Shown: positions 14,612 to 22,900 of the stretch, one piece after another
How positions within the stretch are numbered: position 1 is the stretch's first letter
Layout: each line of letters opens with the position of its first letter
IMG/VR virus record: IMGVR_UViG_3300034170_000010
Coordinates: 1 to 25,443 of that record
From: a virus
Length of the DNA: 25,443 nt
Strand: one strand, 5' to 3'
The notes under the pieces: generated by a model
Database searches by the model: none
What the model was told of the DNA's origin: nothing
What the model saw: the letters and a program-made list of their open reading frames with translations, nothing else
Program-made: the position numbers and the translations under genes

Positions 14612-17600
14612 ATGGATTTAATGAACACCAAGCCTGCCGACATCAAGGCAGACATCGAGCAGCGTAAGACAGATCGTCAAGTGGCCAAGGCCACAGACGT
14701 AGCAAGCAAGCCAACTCCTCTGGAGAAGGCAGCAGTAGACAGTGCACAGACTGCAACGTTTCTCTCCGCAGCCGTTGCCGGTGTCGATGAGAAGCAGGCT
14801 CTGGCACAGGCCACAGCAGTACGTTCCGCAGCGCTGGGCAGCGCACAGGATGAGGCAGTCAACATGCTCGTATCCACCTTGCCCGGTAATGGCGAGATCG
14901 TGGATGTTGCAGCAGGCATGGCCAAGGCGCAAGCAGGCCAAGAGCTGAAAGAGATCAAGGACCGCACCACCGGTTTCGGCGAGCAGATCGGTGCCGCGTT
15001 CAGTGAAATGACCGCACTTCCTGCACTGCTGCGCATGATCGACCGCCCAAGCACCACTGCTGACCCGAGCTTCGACTACATGGCTCAGCGGGACAAGGTG
15101 GAGTTCGGACGTGCTGAGGAGGACCGTCAATGGTTACGTGAATCGGAGTCGGAAGCGGATATGACGCAACGCCTGACCGAGTTGAAGGCCAAGGACGAGC
15201 GACTTGCCACCATTGGCGCACACGGCCAGTTCATCGCTACCGCAGCATCCCTTACTGGCGGCCTCGTTGATCCAGTCGGCATCGTTGCAGGTCTGGGTGT
15301 GGGCAAGGTGGCTCAACTGGCCGGTATCGGTGCCCGTGTGGCGCTGGCAGAAGGCAAGGTTGGGCAGGCAATCCTATCTGGCGCAGCAGAGGGTGCAGTC
15401 GGTAACGTCCTGACAGACGCTGCACTCGATGCCGCTGGCGGTCATGTGACCTTTAGTGACTATGTGTCCTCCGCAGCGTTCGGTGCAGTGTTCGGCCAGC
15501 TAGCTCTGGTTGGTGGCCGTCCGGTAACTGAGAAGCTGCCTACCGGGGACCATATGGCGCCCGAGTTCATGGGTCCGCGGACTCCACAGGAAGCCGCTGG
15601 CGACCTGCAAGCCCGTGCCGCTGAGCAGAACATGGACCTGTATGCTCAGGCACAGGGCCGTCTGTCTGAGGACGCTACGCCGGAGGAGATCCGCGTAGAG
15701 GCAGACAACATCATGCGTGAGCAGGCTGACCAGATCAACCGTATCGCGTTCTCGGAAGTACCGGAACAGGACCGTATGTTCCCAACCTTCGATCTGGAGG
15801 TGCGGGAAGACGGAACAGTGCCTATGCTGGACGAAGTAATGCGCCCACCGGCTGAGCGTATTGCTGTGTCGGAGCGCTGGGGCATCAACATGAACACCGT
15901 AGAGGACGGCACTGAGCGCAAGATGCTTGGCGAACTGGCCGCACGGGCGGAAGGCTGGAACGCAGCTAACCCATTGCAGGCAGAGCGGGCGGATTCTATC
16001 CTTGCCCGTGTACCTTGGCTGGCATCGAGCGGTTTGCAACTGGCACGTAGCGAGAACCCGGTAGCCCGGATGATCGCAGGCGTACTGCTTGAGTCTACCT
16101 CGGGCACCACTGGCCGTCGACGGACTGCGGCCATCACCAAAACCATGCGGGAGCGTGTATACCTTGAAGACCTTGTTGGCTACGAAGAATCTTACCGTCA
16201 ATGGCGGAAGGCGAACGGCGGTAGCGCTTACCGTGATGTGCTTGGCAGTGACCATCGCTCTAACTTTGATCGTCTCGTTGCCAATGATCGCGAGAATCGA
16301 CGCCTCGGCACCAGAACCGATTCCGATGCGAATGTTCGCACTGCTGGGGATCATCTGGATGCAGGGTATGATCGTATGCGCCGGGACCAACAAACCGTTG
16401 GTACGATTGGTGCGTCACGCCTCGGAGATTCGTCTATTGGCTATGCTCACCGTGCTCTTAGCTCTCGCTGGGTAATGAAGGCCACCAATGAAGAGATCAA
16501 AGCACTCAGCAACAAACTCGCGGAACAACTCCAAGTTGGCTGGGACGATGTTCAATTTGCTCGCCAGATCGCTACTCGTTATGTGGAACGAGCGCGAACT
16601 TCCGCCTACGGAGGCACAGCAGTCCCAGCTAACTTGGCGAGCCCAGAAGCTGCTGGCGTGCTACGGGACGTGCTGCGCTCGTTATCTGTGGGAGACGCGG
16701 ACATCGAGAGAGCAATGGGCCGATTCAGTCGGGGTGGCGCTAGCCATACTAAGAAACGATTGGACTTAGACCTGAGCGAGCACATCGACATGCCGGACGG
16801 CAGCAGCTTTCCGCTGATGAATGCCTTCGAGACTGACCAAGCTGGCCTGTACCTCCAGTATGCACGACGTGTCAGCGGCGATCTGGCCCTGACGCAGTAC
16901 GGCGTACATGGAGATCAGGGCATGAAGGTGCTGCGCAAGGCAATGGAGTTCGGTCCTAACGGCAAGCGTGCCACTGCTTCCGAAATGGAGGCGTTCGATC
17001 AGGTAGCAGCCGAGTTCTTCGGTCGCCCAATGGATGGCACAGGCAACAAGCACCTCGGTAATTTGCGTATGCTCACTGCCTCTAGCCGTCTCGGCGGCAT
17101 GGCCTTCACTCAGTTCGCCGAAATGGCCAACAGCATTGCTCTGCTTGGCGTCACCGGTGCCATCAAGCAGGTTGGTATGGTGCCCGGCCTCATTGCCGAT
17201 GTGGCCAAGGGCCGACCGAGCGAGCTGCTCAAGTCCATCGAGCAGATCGGTGGGCCGCTGGGTCAGGATCATCGCGTAGTGTTCCCGTATCAGGAGCCCA
17301 ATGACGTGAAGATCTATGGCCGCGACAGCCTGAACGCCTTCGACCGCATGGTCCGGGCAGGCAGCAACGCATTGCCGTGGCTCTCGGGCTGGCACATGGT
17401 GCATGCTGCTCAGGTGCGCGGCATTAGTGAACAGATAGTGCACAAGGCGTTCCGCTTCATCAACACCGGCGAAGAGAATGCTGCGCTGACCTCTATGGGT
17501 ATGAGTGCAGAACTGGCTGCCCGCATCAAAGCGGACCTGCCTAACATCGCCACCTTCGATGAGGCTGGCAATCTTGCAACCCTGAACCTGACTAAGGCCA

Positions 17601-18187
17601 CCGATCATGCCGCTGCTGCCGAATTCGTGCAGGCGGTACACCGGGGCGGGAAGCAGATCATTCAGGGCACCTACATTGGAGAGACTGGCAAATGGGCACA
17701 CAACGATCTGATGCGGATGCTGGTTCAGTTCCGCTCATTCACCTTGACTTCTATGGAGAAACAGTGGACACGACAGCGCTCCGACGTTGGTACAGCAAAA
17801 GCTTTCGGCCTGCTGATGGGGCAGATGGCGTTCGCGCTGCCAATCCACCTAAGTCGGGTTGCGATCAATGCTACTGGGAGGGAAGACAGCAATGAGTACC
17901 TTGAGAAGCAGCTTCACCCGGCTATGCTGGCGCGAGCTGTCCTCAACTACACGTCTATCAGTGGCCTTGCTGGCGATGTGCTCGATGCTGGGGCTAGCCT
18001 CACTGGCCTTGAAGCTTCTGGTGTACGTGGCAACAGCGGCTCTGTGCTTGGCAATATCCCTTCCCTTGGGTATATTGAATCTGGCGCCAAGGTACTGACA
18101 CAACGCGATGCCCGAGAGGCTATCCGCATGCTTCCGGGCGGCAACCTGCCGTTCCTGACTCCTGTGGTTAACTCCCTGACCGAGTGA
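14612..18187 (+). CDS. Internal virion protein, T7 gp16-like (ejected)
   Basis: The 1191-aa protein corresponds in place and size to T7 gp16 (1318 aa), the large core protein ejected into the cell envelope to carry DNA across the inner membrane. Residues of about 205-302 are rich in Gly/Ala/Val and strongly hydrophobic (LTGGLVDPVGIVAGLGV...), suitable for membrane insertion. The C-terminal 150 residues (MLVQFRSFTLTSMEKQW.., ..LPGGNLPFLTPVVNSL) look like the conserved family end. The N-terminus is a charged helical region without the E..S transglycosylase motif seen at the start of T7 gp16. AGGAG lies 6 bases before ATG 14612; an in-frame ATG at 14528 falls inside the preceding gene and would span the hairpin. 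The stretch of about 16150-16800 uses more A/T-ending codons than its surroundings. Confidence 0.9.
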   Translation: MDLMNTKPADIKADIEQRKTDRQVAKATDVASKPTPLEKAAVDSAQTATFLSAAVAGVDEKQALAQATAVRSAALGSAQDEAVNMLVSTLPGNGEIVDVAAGMAKAQAGQELKEIKDRTTGFGEQIGAAFSEMTALPALLRMIDRPSTTADPSFDYMAQRDKVEFGRAEEDRQWLRESESEADMTQRLTELKAKDERLATIGAHGQFIATAASLTGGLVDPVGIVAGLGVGKVAQLAGIGARVALAEGKVGQAILSGAAEGAVGNVLTDAALDAAGGHVTFSDYVSSAAFGAVFGQLALVGGRPVTEKLPTGDHMAPEFMGPRTPQEAAGDLQARAAEQNMDLYAQAQGRLSEDATPEEIRVEADNIMREQADQINRIAFSEVPEQDRMFPTFDLEVREDGTVPMLDEVMRPPAERIAVSERWGINMNTVEDGTERKMLGELAARAEGWNAANPLQAERADSILARVPWLASSGLQLARSENPVARMIAGVLLESTSGTTGRRRTAAITKTMRERVYLEDLVGYEESYRQWRKANGGSAYRDVLGSDHRSNFDRLVANDRENRRLGTRTDSDANVRTAGDHLDAGYDRMRRDQQTVGTIGASRLGDSSIGYAHRALSSRWVMKATNEEIKALSNKLAEQLQVGWDDVQFARQIATRYVERARTSAYGGTAVPANLASPEAAGVLRDVLRSLSVGDADIERAMGRFSRGGASHTKKRLDLDLSEHIDMPDGSSFPLMNAFETDQAGLYLQYARRVSGDLALTQYGVHGDQGMKVLRKAMEFGPNGKRATASEMEAFDQVAAEFFGRPMDGTGNKHLGNLRMLTASSRLGGMAFTQFAEMANSIALLGVTGAIKQVGMVPGLIADVAKGRPSELLKSIEQIGGPLGQDHRVVFPYQEPNDVKIYGRDSLNAFDRMVRAGSNALPWLSGWHMVHAAQVRGISEQIVHKAFRFINTGEENAALTSMGMSAELAARIKADLPNIATFDEAGNLATLNLTKATDHAAAAEFVQAVHRGGKQIIQGTYIGETGKWAHNDLMRMLVQFRSFTLTSMEKQWTRQRSDVGTAKAFGLLMGQMAFALPIHLSRVAINATGREDSNEYLEKQLHPAMLARAVLNYTSISGLAGDVLDAGASLTGLEASGVRGNSGSVLGNIPSLGYIESGAKVLTQRDAREAIRMLPGGNLPFLTPVVNSLTE

Positions 18188-18189
18188 CC

Positions 18190-18214
18190 AATCAATTGGG
18201 CACCTATAGACTAC
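18190..18214 (+). promoter_or_regulatory. Putative phage RNAP promoter, copy 3 (fibre promoter)
   Basis: This intact motif has +1 G at 18209 and lies two bases after the gp16-like stop, before the tail fibre, the location of T7 phi17. Downstream conservation (GACTACGAACCATT) equals that of the capsid copy. Confidence 0.87.
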
Positions 18215-18225
18215 GAACCATTAAT

Positions 18226-18241
18226 GGGGCCTCCGGGCCCC
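18226..18241 (+). promoter_or_regulatory. 5' leader hairpin with UCCG loop before tail fibre
   Basis: GGGGCC (18226-18231), loop TCCG and GGCCCC (18236-18241) form a 6-bp all-GC stem with a UNCG-type tetraloop, starting 17 bases after the putative +1. It ends 16 bases before the fibre ATG; AGGA and a short T-run (18249-18253) lie between. Such a leader hairpin could stabilise the mRNA; with the T-run it might also act as a weak attenuator. Confidence 0.65.
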
Positions 18242-18257
18242 TATAGGATTTTTACGC

Positions 18258-20627
18258 ATGCCGACAACCTACTACGCAACCAACATCTTCGCAGCAGATG
18301 GCATCAAGACGGAGTGGGATTTCTCCTTCGCCGGTGTCGATGATGCCTCCGCACTGGAGGGTATCGTCCCGTATCTGTACCCCGAGGACGTTAAAGCCGC
18401 CGAAGTCTACTTCGATGTGGATGGCGCGGTAGTAACCGTACCACGTACCGTCGAACTGACTGGCCCGAACAAGGCCAAGATCGTCGGTCTGCCAATTGCG
18501 GCGGGCCACACGGTAAAGATCTACCGACAGACCGAGATTCGCTTCCCACTGGTCAACTATCGTGACCGGCAGAGCGTCAGTGAGCTGGATCTGGACTTGG
18601 CCAACCGCCAAGCCATCTTCATCGCACAGGAAACGCTGGACGTGTCCGCCGATAACTTCGGTCTGGACGCGTTGGGCAACTTCGACGCCAAGGATCACCG
18701 CATTATCAATGTGGCTGACGGCGTGGACGACAAGGATGCAGTCAATCTTGGTCAGGTCCAAGCATGGCGCACGACTTTCGAGTTGAACTGGCGCTTCCTT
18801 GAGCCTACCGATGGCCCGCAGCCTACAGTCCGCGACAACGGTGAGCCGCTGGAAACTGGCGATCAGTGGATGGACCGGATCACCGGCATCGTCTACAACC
18901 GCCGTGCTGGTGTGTGGGAACCGAGCAACGTGGATGCTCTCGCATTGGCAGGGCCGGGCGGCTCCGGCACAGTTGGGTACACCGACAGCTCTGCTGTGGT
19001 ATCCACCGTGCAAGAAGGCATCCGTGCCGTCGAGGCGCGCATCGCTGCCACTGAGGGTGATGTCACTGGGATCGAAGCTGCAATCGCTGCCCTACAGGCC
19101 GTGAATGCTGCCAACGTGACCAACCGCGCATCGCCGCTGATGTCCCGTTCGCACATGGTCATCACATCGCAACACCTCATGAACGTGCTAGGTGACTCGA
19201 TCTCCGCAGTAGCGTACTCCGGCAATGCCTACTCCAACGGCTACGTCTCCCTGCTCGCCAAGGCTGTCAACGGCGCGTTCGGTGCACGCAACCTCGGTGC
19301 CATTCCAATGGACCCGATGGACAATGCTGACCCGGCCTACAAGACTCTGCAACTCCACACCGTAACGTACAGCGGCAACTGGGGCACTCGTGCTGCCGGT
19401 GTATCGCCGTTCGACTTCCCGGTTGGCCTACAGGGCTCGGCTGCTGGCGATGCCATCAATGGCAAGACCTTCCAGTCCAGCACTTCCGGTGCGTACTTCG
19501 AAATCGAAGTGCCGTCTATGAACACTCTGGCCTTCATCTATTATGTCGGCCGACCGGGCGGCGGTCAGTTCAACGTGACTGTCAATGGCGGCGCCCCTGT
19601 GGTGCTGGACACTGCATCTGCGACACTGACCTACAACAAGACGTACCCGATCAACTGCGCCGACAACGGCCAAGGCATCAGCACCATTCGCCTGACCAAG
19701 ATCGACAACCTCCCAACCGAGGTGCAGTCGGTGGTCCGCTACCAGAAGGCCAACACTCCGGCAGCCGAGCACTTCCAGCTCGCCAACGTGTGCAACTTCT
19801 CGGTGAGTGGTCGTCAGATGGTGTCGTTGACTGAGGCAGGGATCGCTGCTGCTGCAAGCTGTGCCTGCTTGGTCGTGCCTCTTGGCTACAACGACCTCGC
19901 CGCAGAGACGAACGACATCTACTACACCAACCTGCTGACTCGTGTGAACTGGATCATCCAGTACGCCAATCAGACGCAGTGCCTCGTGGTAGTGCCGGAC
20001 TTCTGCTGGTACAGCGCCCCGACTTCTCGGGTCCGCACTCAGCTCAAGCGCATCGCCGTGGAAACCAATGGTATCTACATCGGCTTCCCGGACAAGCTCA
20101 AGCCTAACGGCGCCATACCGACTGATCCGTTCCCAACGGCGAGTGAGCTGGTATCCGTGCTGCGCCTGTTCGCAGACAATGCTCACCCGAACTACAAAGG
20201 CAATGAGTGGATCTTCCACCACATCGCCCTTGCTCTCGGACTGGACATCACGTCTCGCCGTGCTGCGCTGTTGCAGGATATGCCTTTCGCTCTGCGCTTG
20301 CAGGGCACGCTCAAGAACATTGGTGGCCAGATCTCCTCGATCTCGCGTATCCCTAATGGGTACATGTACAGCCTCTCTGTTGCTGCTGACACTACGGGCA
20401 CCAACATTGCGCCAGTAGGCTCAGTGCCGGTTGCTGCCGTACCGTCCCGCTTCCAGCCGGTTGTCTCCGGTCGCTACACTCCGTACCCTACTGCCTACTC
20501 CCTCACCGGTGTTGCCAATAGCTACGTCACTGTTGGTGCCTTCGGCGCTGGCGGTGCTGTGAACGGTACTGTGGTCGCTGCATCGCAAATCAACGGTACG
20601 TTCGTCGTACTCGACTATCTGGAATAA
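18258..20627 (+). CDS. Tail fibre / receptor-binding protein with SGNH (GDSL-like) hydrolase domain
   Basis: The 789-aa protein has three parts. Residues 1 to about 130 are the T7 gp17-type N-terminal tail-attachment domain (TTYYATNIFAADGIKTEWDF..., VYFDVDGAVV, KIYRQTEIRFPLVNYRDRQSV..LDLANRQAIFIAQE). A linker with KDHRIINVADGVDDKDAVNLGQV and a short coiled coil (about 250-284) follows. Residues of about 305-665 carry the SGNH blocks: block I VLGDSIS (Ser314), block II NFSVSG (Gly518), block III PLGYND (Asn545) and block V DNAHPN (Asp640, His643). Between blocks I and II lies an insert of about 150 residues that looks beta-rich and may bind sugar. The C-terminus is a beta-rich tip. SGNH enzymes deacetylate or cleave esters, so the fibre probably de-esterifies an O-acetylated surface glycan. 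AGGA precedes ATG 18258 by 9 bases; a promoter and leader hairpin lie just upstream. Confidence 0.92.
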   Translation: MPTTYYATNIFAADGIKTEWDFSFAGVDDASALEGIVPYLYPEDVKAAEVYFDVDGAVVTVPRTVELTGPNKAKIVGLPIAAGHTVKIYRQTEIRFPLVNYRDRQSVSELDLDLANRQAIFIAQETLDVSADNFGLDALGNFDAKDHRIINVADGVDDKDAVNLGQVQAWRTTFELNWRFLEPTDGPQPTVRDNGEPLETGDQWMDRITGIVYNRRAGVWEPSNVDALALAGPGGSGTVGYTDSSAVVSTVQEGIRAVEARIAATEGDVTGIEAAIAALQAVNAANVTNRASPLMSRSHMVITSQHLMNVLGDSISAVAYSGNAYSNGYVSLLAKAVNGAFGARNLGAIPMDPMDNADPAYKTLQLHTVTYSGNWGTRAAGVSPFDFPVGLQGSAAGDAINGKTFQSSTSGAYFEIEVPSMNTLAFIYYVGRPGGGQFNVTVNGGAPVVLDTASATLTYNKTYPINCADNGQGISTIRLTKIDNLPTEVQSVVRYQKANTPAAEHFQLANVCNFSVSGRQMVSLTEAGIAAAASCACLVVPLGYNDLAAETNDIYYTNLLTRVNWIIQYANQTQCLVVVPDFCWYSAPTSRVRTQLKRIAVETNGIYIGFPDKLKPNGAIPTDPFPTASELVSVLRLFADNAHPNYKGNEWIFHHIALALGLDITSRRAALLQDMPFALRLQGTLKNIGGQISSISRIPNGYMYSLSVAADTTGTNIAPVGSVPVAAVPSRFQPVVSGRYTPYPTAYSLTGVANSYVTVGAFGAGGAVNGTVVAASQINGTFVVLDYLE

Positions 20628-20646
20628 CCTTTAAGGAAGGACCACA

Positions 20647-20823
20647 ATGGACTCCAACTCCCGCGCCATGACCATCTTCGCTTCCGCTCAAGGCGCGGCA
20701 GTTGGTTTGTACAACGGCCTGATCGACGTTCTGCCCGTAGCCATCTTGCTGATGTCTGCGGTGCTGACTGGGCTACAGCTCTACGTCTTTGTACGTGACA
20801 AGTTCATCAACAAGAAGGATTAA
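20647..20823 (+). CDS. Holin (T7 gp17.5-like / pinholin-like), 58 aa
   Basis: ATG 20647 follows a strong AAGGAAGG site 6 bases upstream. The protein MDSNSRAMTIFASAQGAAVG... has a weakly hydrophobic N-terminal helix (about 9-24), a strong membrane helix (about 27-49, LIDVLPVAILLMSAVLTGLQL) and a short basic tail RDKFINKKD, a common holin layout. T7 has its holin (gp17.5, 67 aa) at the same place between fibre and small terminase. A SAR endolysin in this phage means only depolarisation is needed, so a pinholin is plausible. A second Met at residue 8 could give a dual start, but it has no ribosome-binding site. Confidence 0.8.
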   Translation: MDSNSRAMTIFASAQGAAVGLYNGLIDVLPVAILLMSAVLTGLQLYVFVRDKFINKKD

Positions 20824-20827
20824 TTCA

Positions 20828-21133
20828 ATGGCAGCTACAGAAGGCTTGATGGGCAACCTTCATGCGATGTTTGCGCAGTACCTCATGGACTGCATGACTC
20901 GCAAGGGTAAGGACGAACATGGAGAGGAGTACGACATCCCAATGACTGCGGCGGAAGCTGCGGTGCTGCGGGCGTTCCTCAAGGACAATAACATTCAGGC
21001 TGACCCCGATGGCTCCAAGGACGTGAAGGCGCTTAGCGCTGGACTCGCTGCGGCCACTGCGGGCACCGTATCAGCTGAGGAAATGCAGGCCATCTTTGAT
21101 GACTTCGAAACCTCACCGATGCGTATGCAATGA
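20828..21133 (+). CDS. terS: Terminase small subunit
   Basis: The 101-aa protein (T7 gp18 is 89 aa) sits between holin and large terminase as in T7. It has a helical acidic pattern: LMGNLHAMFAQYLMDCMTRK, then PMTAAEAAVLRAFLKDNNI, a helix-turn-helix-like segment that would bind packaging DNA, and an acidic end EEMQAIFDDFETS. The start ATG 20828 is four bases after the holin stop, with AAGGAT inside the holin end as ribosome-binding site; an upstream in-frame ATG at 20789 lies within the holin. It ends in ATGA overlap with the large subunit. Confidence 0.85.
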   Translation: MAATEGLMGNLHAMFAQYLMDCMTRKGKDEHGEEYDIPMTAAEAAVLRAFLKDNNIQADPDGSKDVKALSAGLAAATAGTVSAEEMQAIFDDFETSPMRMQ

Positions 21134-22887
21134 GGGTACTCAACGCTGAGGAGAAGCAACTGCTTCTCTTGCAGCGCACCTTCCCAACTTTCTCCCGGTT
21201 CCTCATCGTCATGATGAAGGTGCTGGGCTTCCAGACCACCGGTCTGCAACTCGACATCGGGCAGTTCCTTGAGTTCGGCCCGAAGGACTTGATGGTACAG
21301 GCGCAGCGGGGTCAGGCAAAGACCACGATCACCGCGCTGTTCGCTATCTGGTACTTGATCCACCACCCTAAGGGCTCCGTGCTTGTGGTGTCTGCCGGTG
21401 GCAAGCAGGCGAATGAGATCTCTACGCTCATCGTCAAGCTCATCATGAACACTGACATCCTGTCGTGCATGAAGCCTAACGCCAACAAGAACGACCGTCA
21501 ATCGGTCGAGGCGTTCGACATCAACTTCGACCTCCGTGGTGTACAGAAGTCGCCGTCCGTTGCGTGTACCGGTATCACCGGTAACTTGCAAGGTAAGCGT
21601 GCAACCCTGCTTATCGCGGATGACGTGGAGTCCTACAAGCTGGCTCGTACCGCAACGATGCGTGAGCAACTGATGCAGAACTGCCGCGACTTTGCATCCA
21701 TTGTGCAAGACGCCGCTGGCCGCATCATCTACCTCGGCACCCCGCAGACGGACAGCTCGATCTACAACCAGCTCCCGCAGATGGGCTTCGCAGTTCGTGT
21801 CTGGCCCGGTCGCTATCCGACTGCTGACCAGATGGAGAACTACGGCTCAGCGCTCGCCCCGTACATCCGTGGCGCTCTTGAGCTTGACCCTGACCTCCAG
21901 ACTGGCGGTGGCCTCGACGGCTCTCAGGGCCAGCCTACCGACCCTCAGCTCATGCACGAGGAGTCGTTGCAGTCCAAGGAAATGAAGCAAGGCCCGGCGT
22001 TCTTCCAGTTGCAGCACATGCTGTCGACGAAGCTCTCTGACGCCCTGCGCTACCCGCTCAAGCCCGTCAACATCGTCGTGATGCGACTGGGCGACAAGCT
22101 CCCGCTGAACGTCGTCCGTGGCATGTCGCACGATCACGTTCGTGACTACACCGCTGGCTCTCTCAAGTTCCAGATGACGACTCCGCAGTACGTATCCCAA
22201 GACGTGGCAGAGCCGACCATCAGGCACATGCGAATTGACCCGGCAGGCGGCGGTAAGAACGGGGATGAGACTGGCTACGCTGTGACTGAAATGCTCAACG
22301 GCACCGTGTTCGCTCGGACTGTTGGTGGTGTGCCCGGTGGCTTCGAGGACAAAGACCTCAAGGAACTGGCACAGATCGTCAAGCGCTGGAACCCACAGAT
22401 CATCGACATCGAGAAGAACTTCGGCTTCGGCGCCTTCACTAAGGTGTTCATGCCGTATCTCACCGCTGTCGGCTGGACTGGTGGCATCAACGAGACGTTC
22501 GAATCCACTAACAAGGAACAGCGAATCATCGACATCCTTGAGCCTATCATGGGCCGAGGCTCTCTCGTCTTTGACGAAGCGTTCATCCTTGCTGACTGGG
22601 AGTCCACTCAGCGTCACCCGATGGACAAGCGACAAACGTACTGCCTCATGCAGCAGATTGCTAAGATCACTCGTGATCCAAAGTGCCTGATCCATGATGA
22701 CAGACTCGATGCACTGGCTGGCTCTGTCGGCTTCTGGATCAAGCAGCTTAACCAAGACAGCTCTACCCGTGAGGCCGAGGCCCGCGCTGCTGTACTGGCA
22801 CAGAAGATGCTGGACCCTTTCAACAAGCGTCGGTATGACCGACCTGCTTCCTCTAAAAACCGTCAGTCTGTAATCCGCAGACGCTAA
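21130..22887 (+). CDS. terL: Terminase large subunit
   Basis: The 585-aa packaging motor (T7 gp19 is 586 aa) pumps DNA through the portal and cuts concatemers. The ATPase part has Walker A QRGQAKTT (about 59-66, Lys64) and Walker B LLIADDVE (about 160-167), with motif C-like IIYLGTPQ near 199-206. The C-terminal RNase H-like nuclease has acidic residues in RIDPAGGGKNGDE (Asp370), IIDIEKNFG (Asp426, Glu428) and HDDRLDALAG (Asp523/524/527). Start ATG overlaps the small-subunit stop. The match in size to T7 and direct-repeat podoviruses suggests packaging that creates terminal repeats. Confidence 0.96.
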   Translation: MRVLNAEEKQLLLLQRTFPTFSRFLIVMMKVLGFQTTGLQLDIGQFLEFGPKDLMVQAQRGQAKTTITALFAIWYLIHHPKGSVLVVSAGGKQANEISTLIVKLIMNTDILSCMKPNANKNDRQSVEAFDINFDLRGVQKSPSVACTGITGNLQGKRATLLIADDVESYKLARTATMREQLMQNCRDFASIVQDAAGRIIYLGTPQTDSSIYNQLPQMGFAVRVWPGRYPTADQMENYGSALAPYIRGALELDPDLQTGGGLDGSQGQPTDPQLMHEESLQSKEMKQGPAFFQLQHMLSTKLSDALRYPLKPVNIVVMRLGDKLPLNVVRGMSHDHVRDYTAGSLKFQMTTPQYVSQDVAEPTIRHMRIDPAGGGKNGDETGYAVTEMLNGTVFARTVGGVPGGFEDKDLKELAQIVKRWNPQIIDIEKNFGFGAFTKVFMPYLTAVGWTGGINETFESTNKEQRIIDILEPIMGRGSLVFDEAFILADWESTQRHPMDKRQTYCLMQQIAKITRDPKCLIHDDRLDALAGSVGFWIKQLNQDSSTREAEARAAVLAQKMLDPFNKRRYDRPASSKNRQSVIRRR

Positions 22888-22900
22888 TAGGAGATACATC

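Noticed and set aside
15500-17701. Two long minus-strand open frames opposite the gp16-like gene
   Set aside because: Same reason: antisense to a continuous plus-strand gene, Arg/His/Cys-rich noise.
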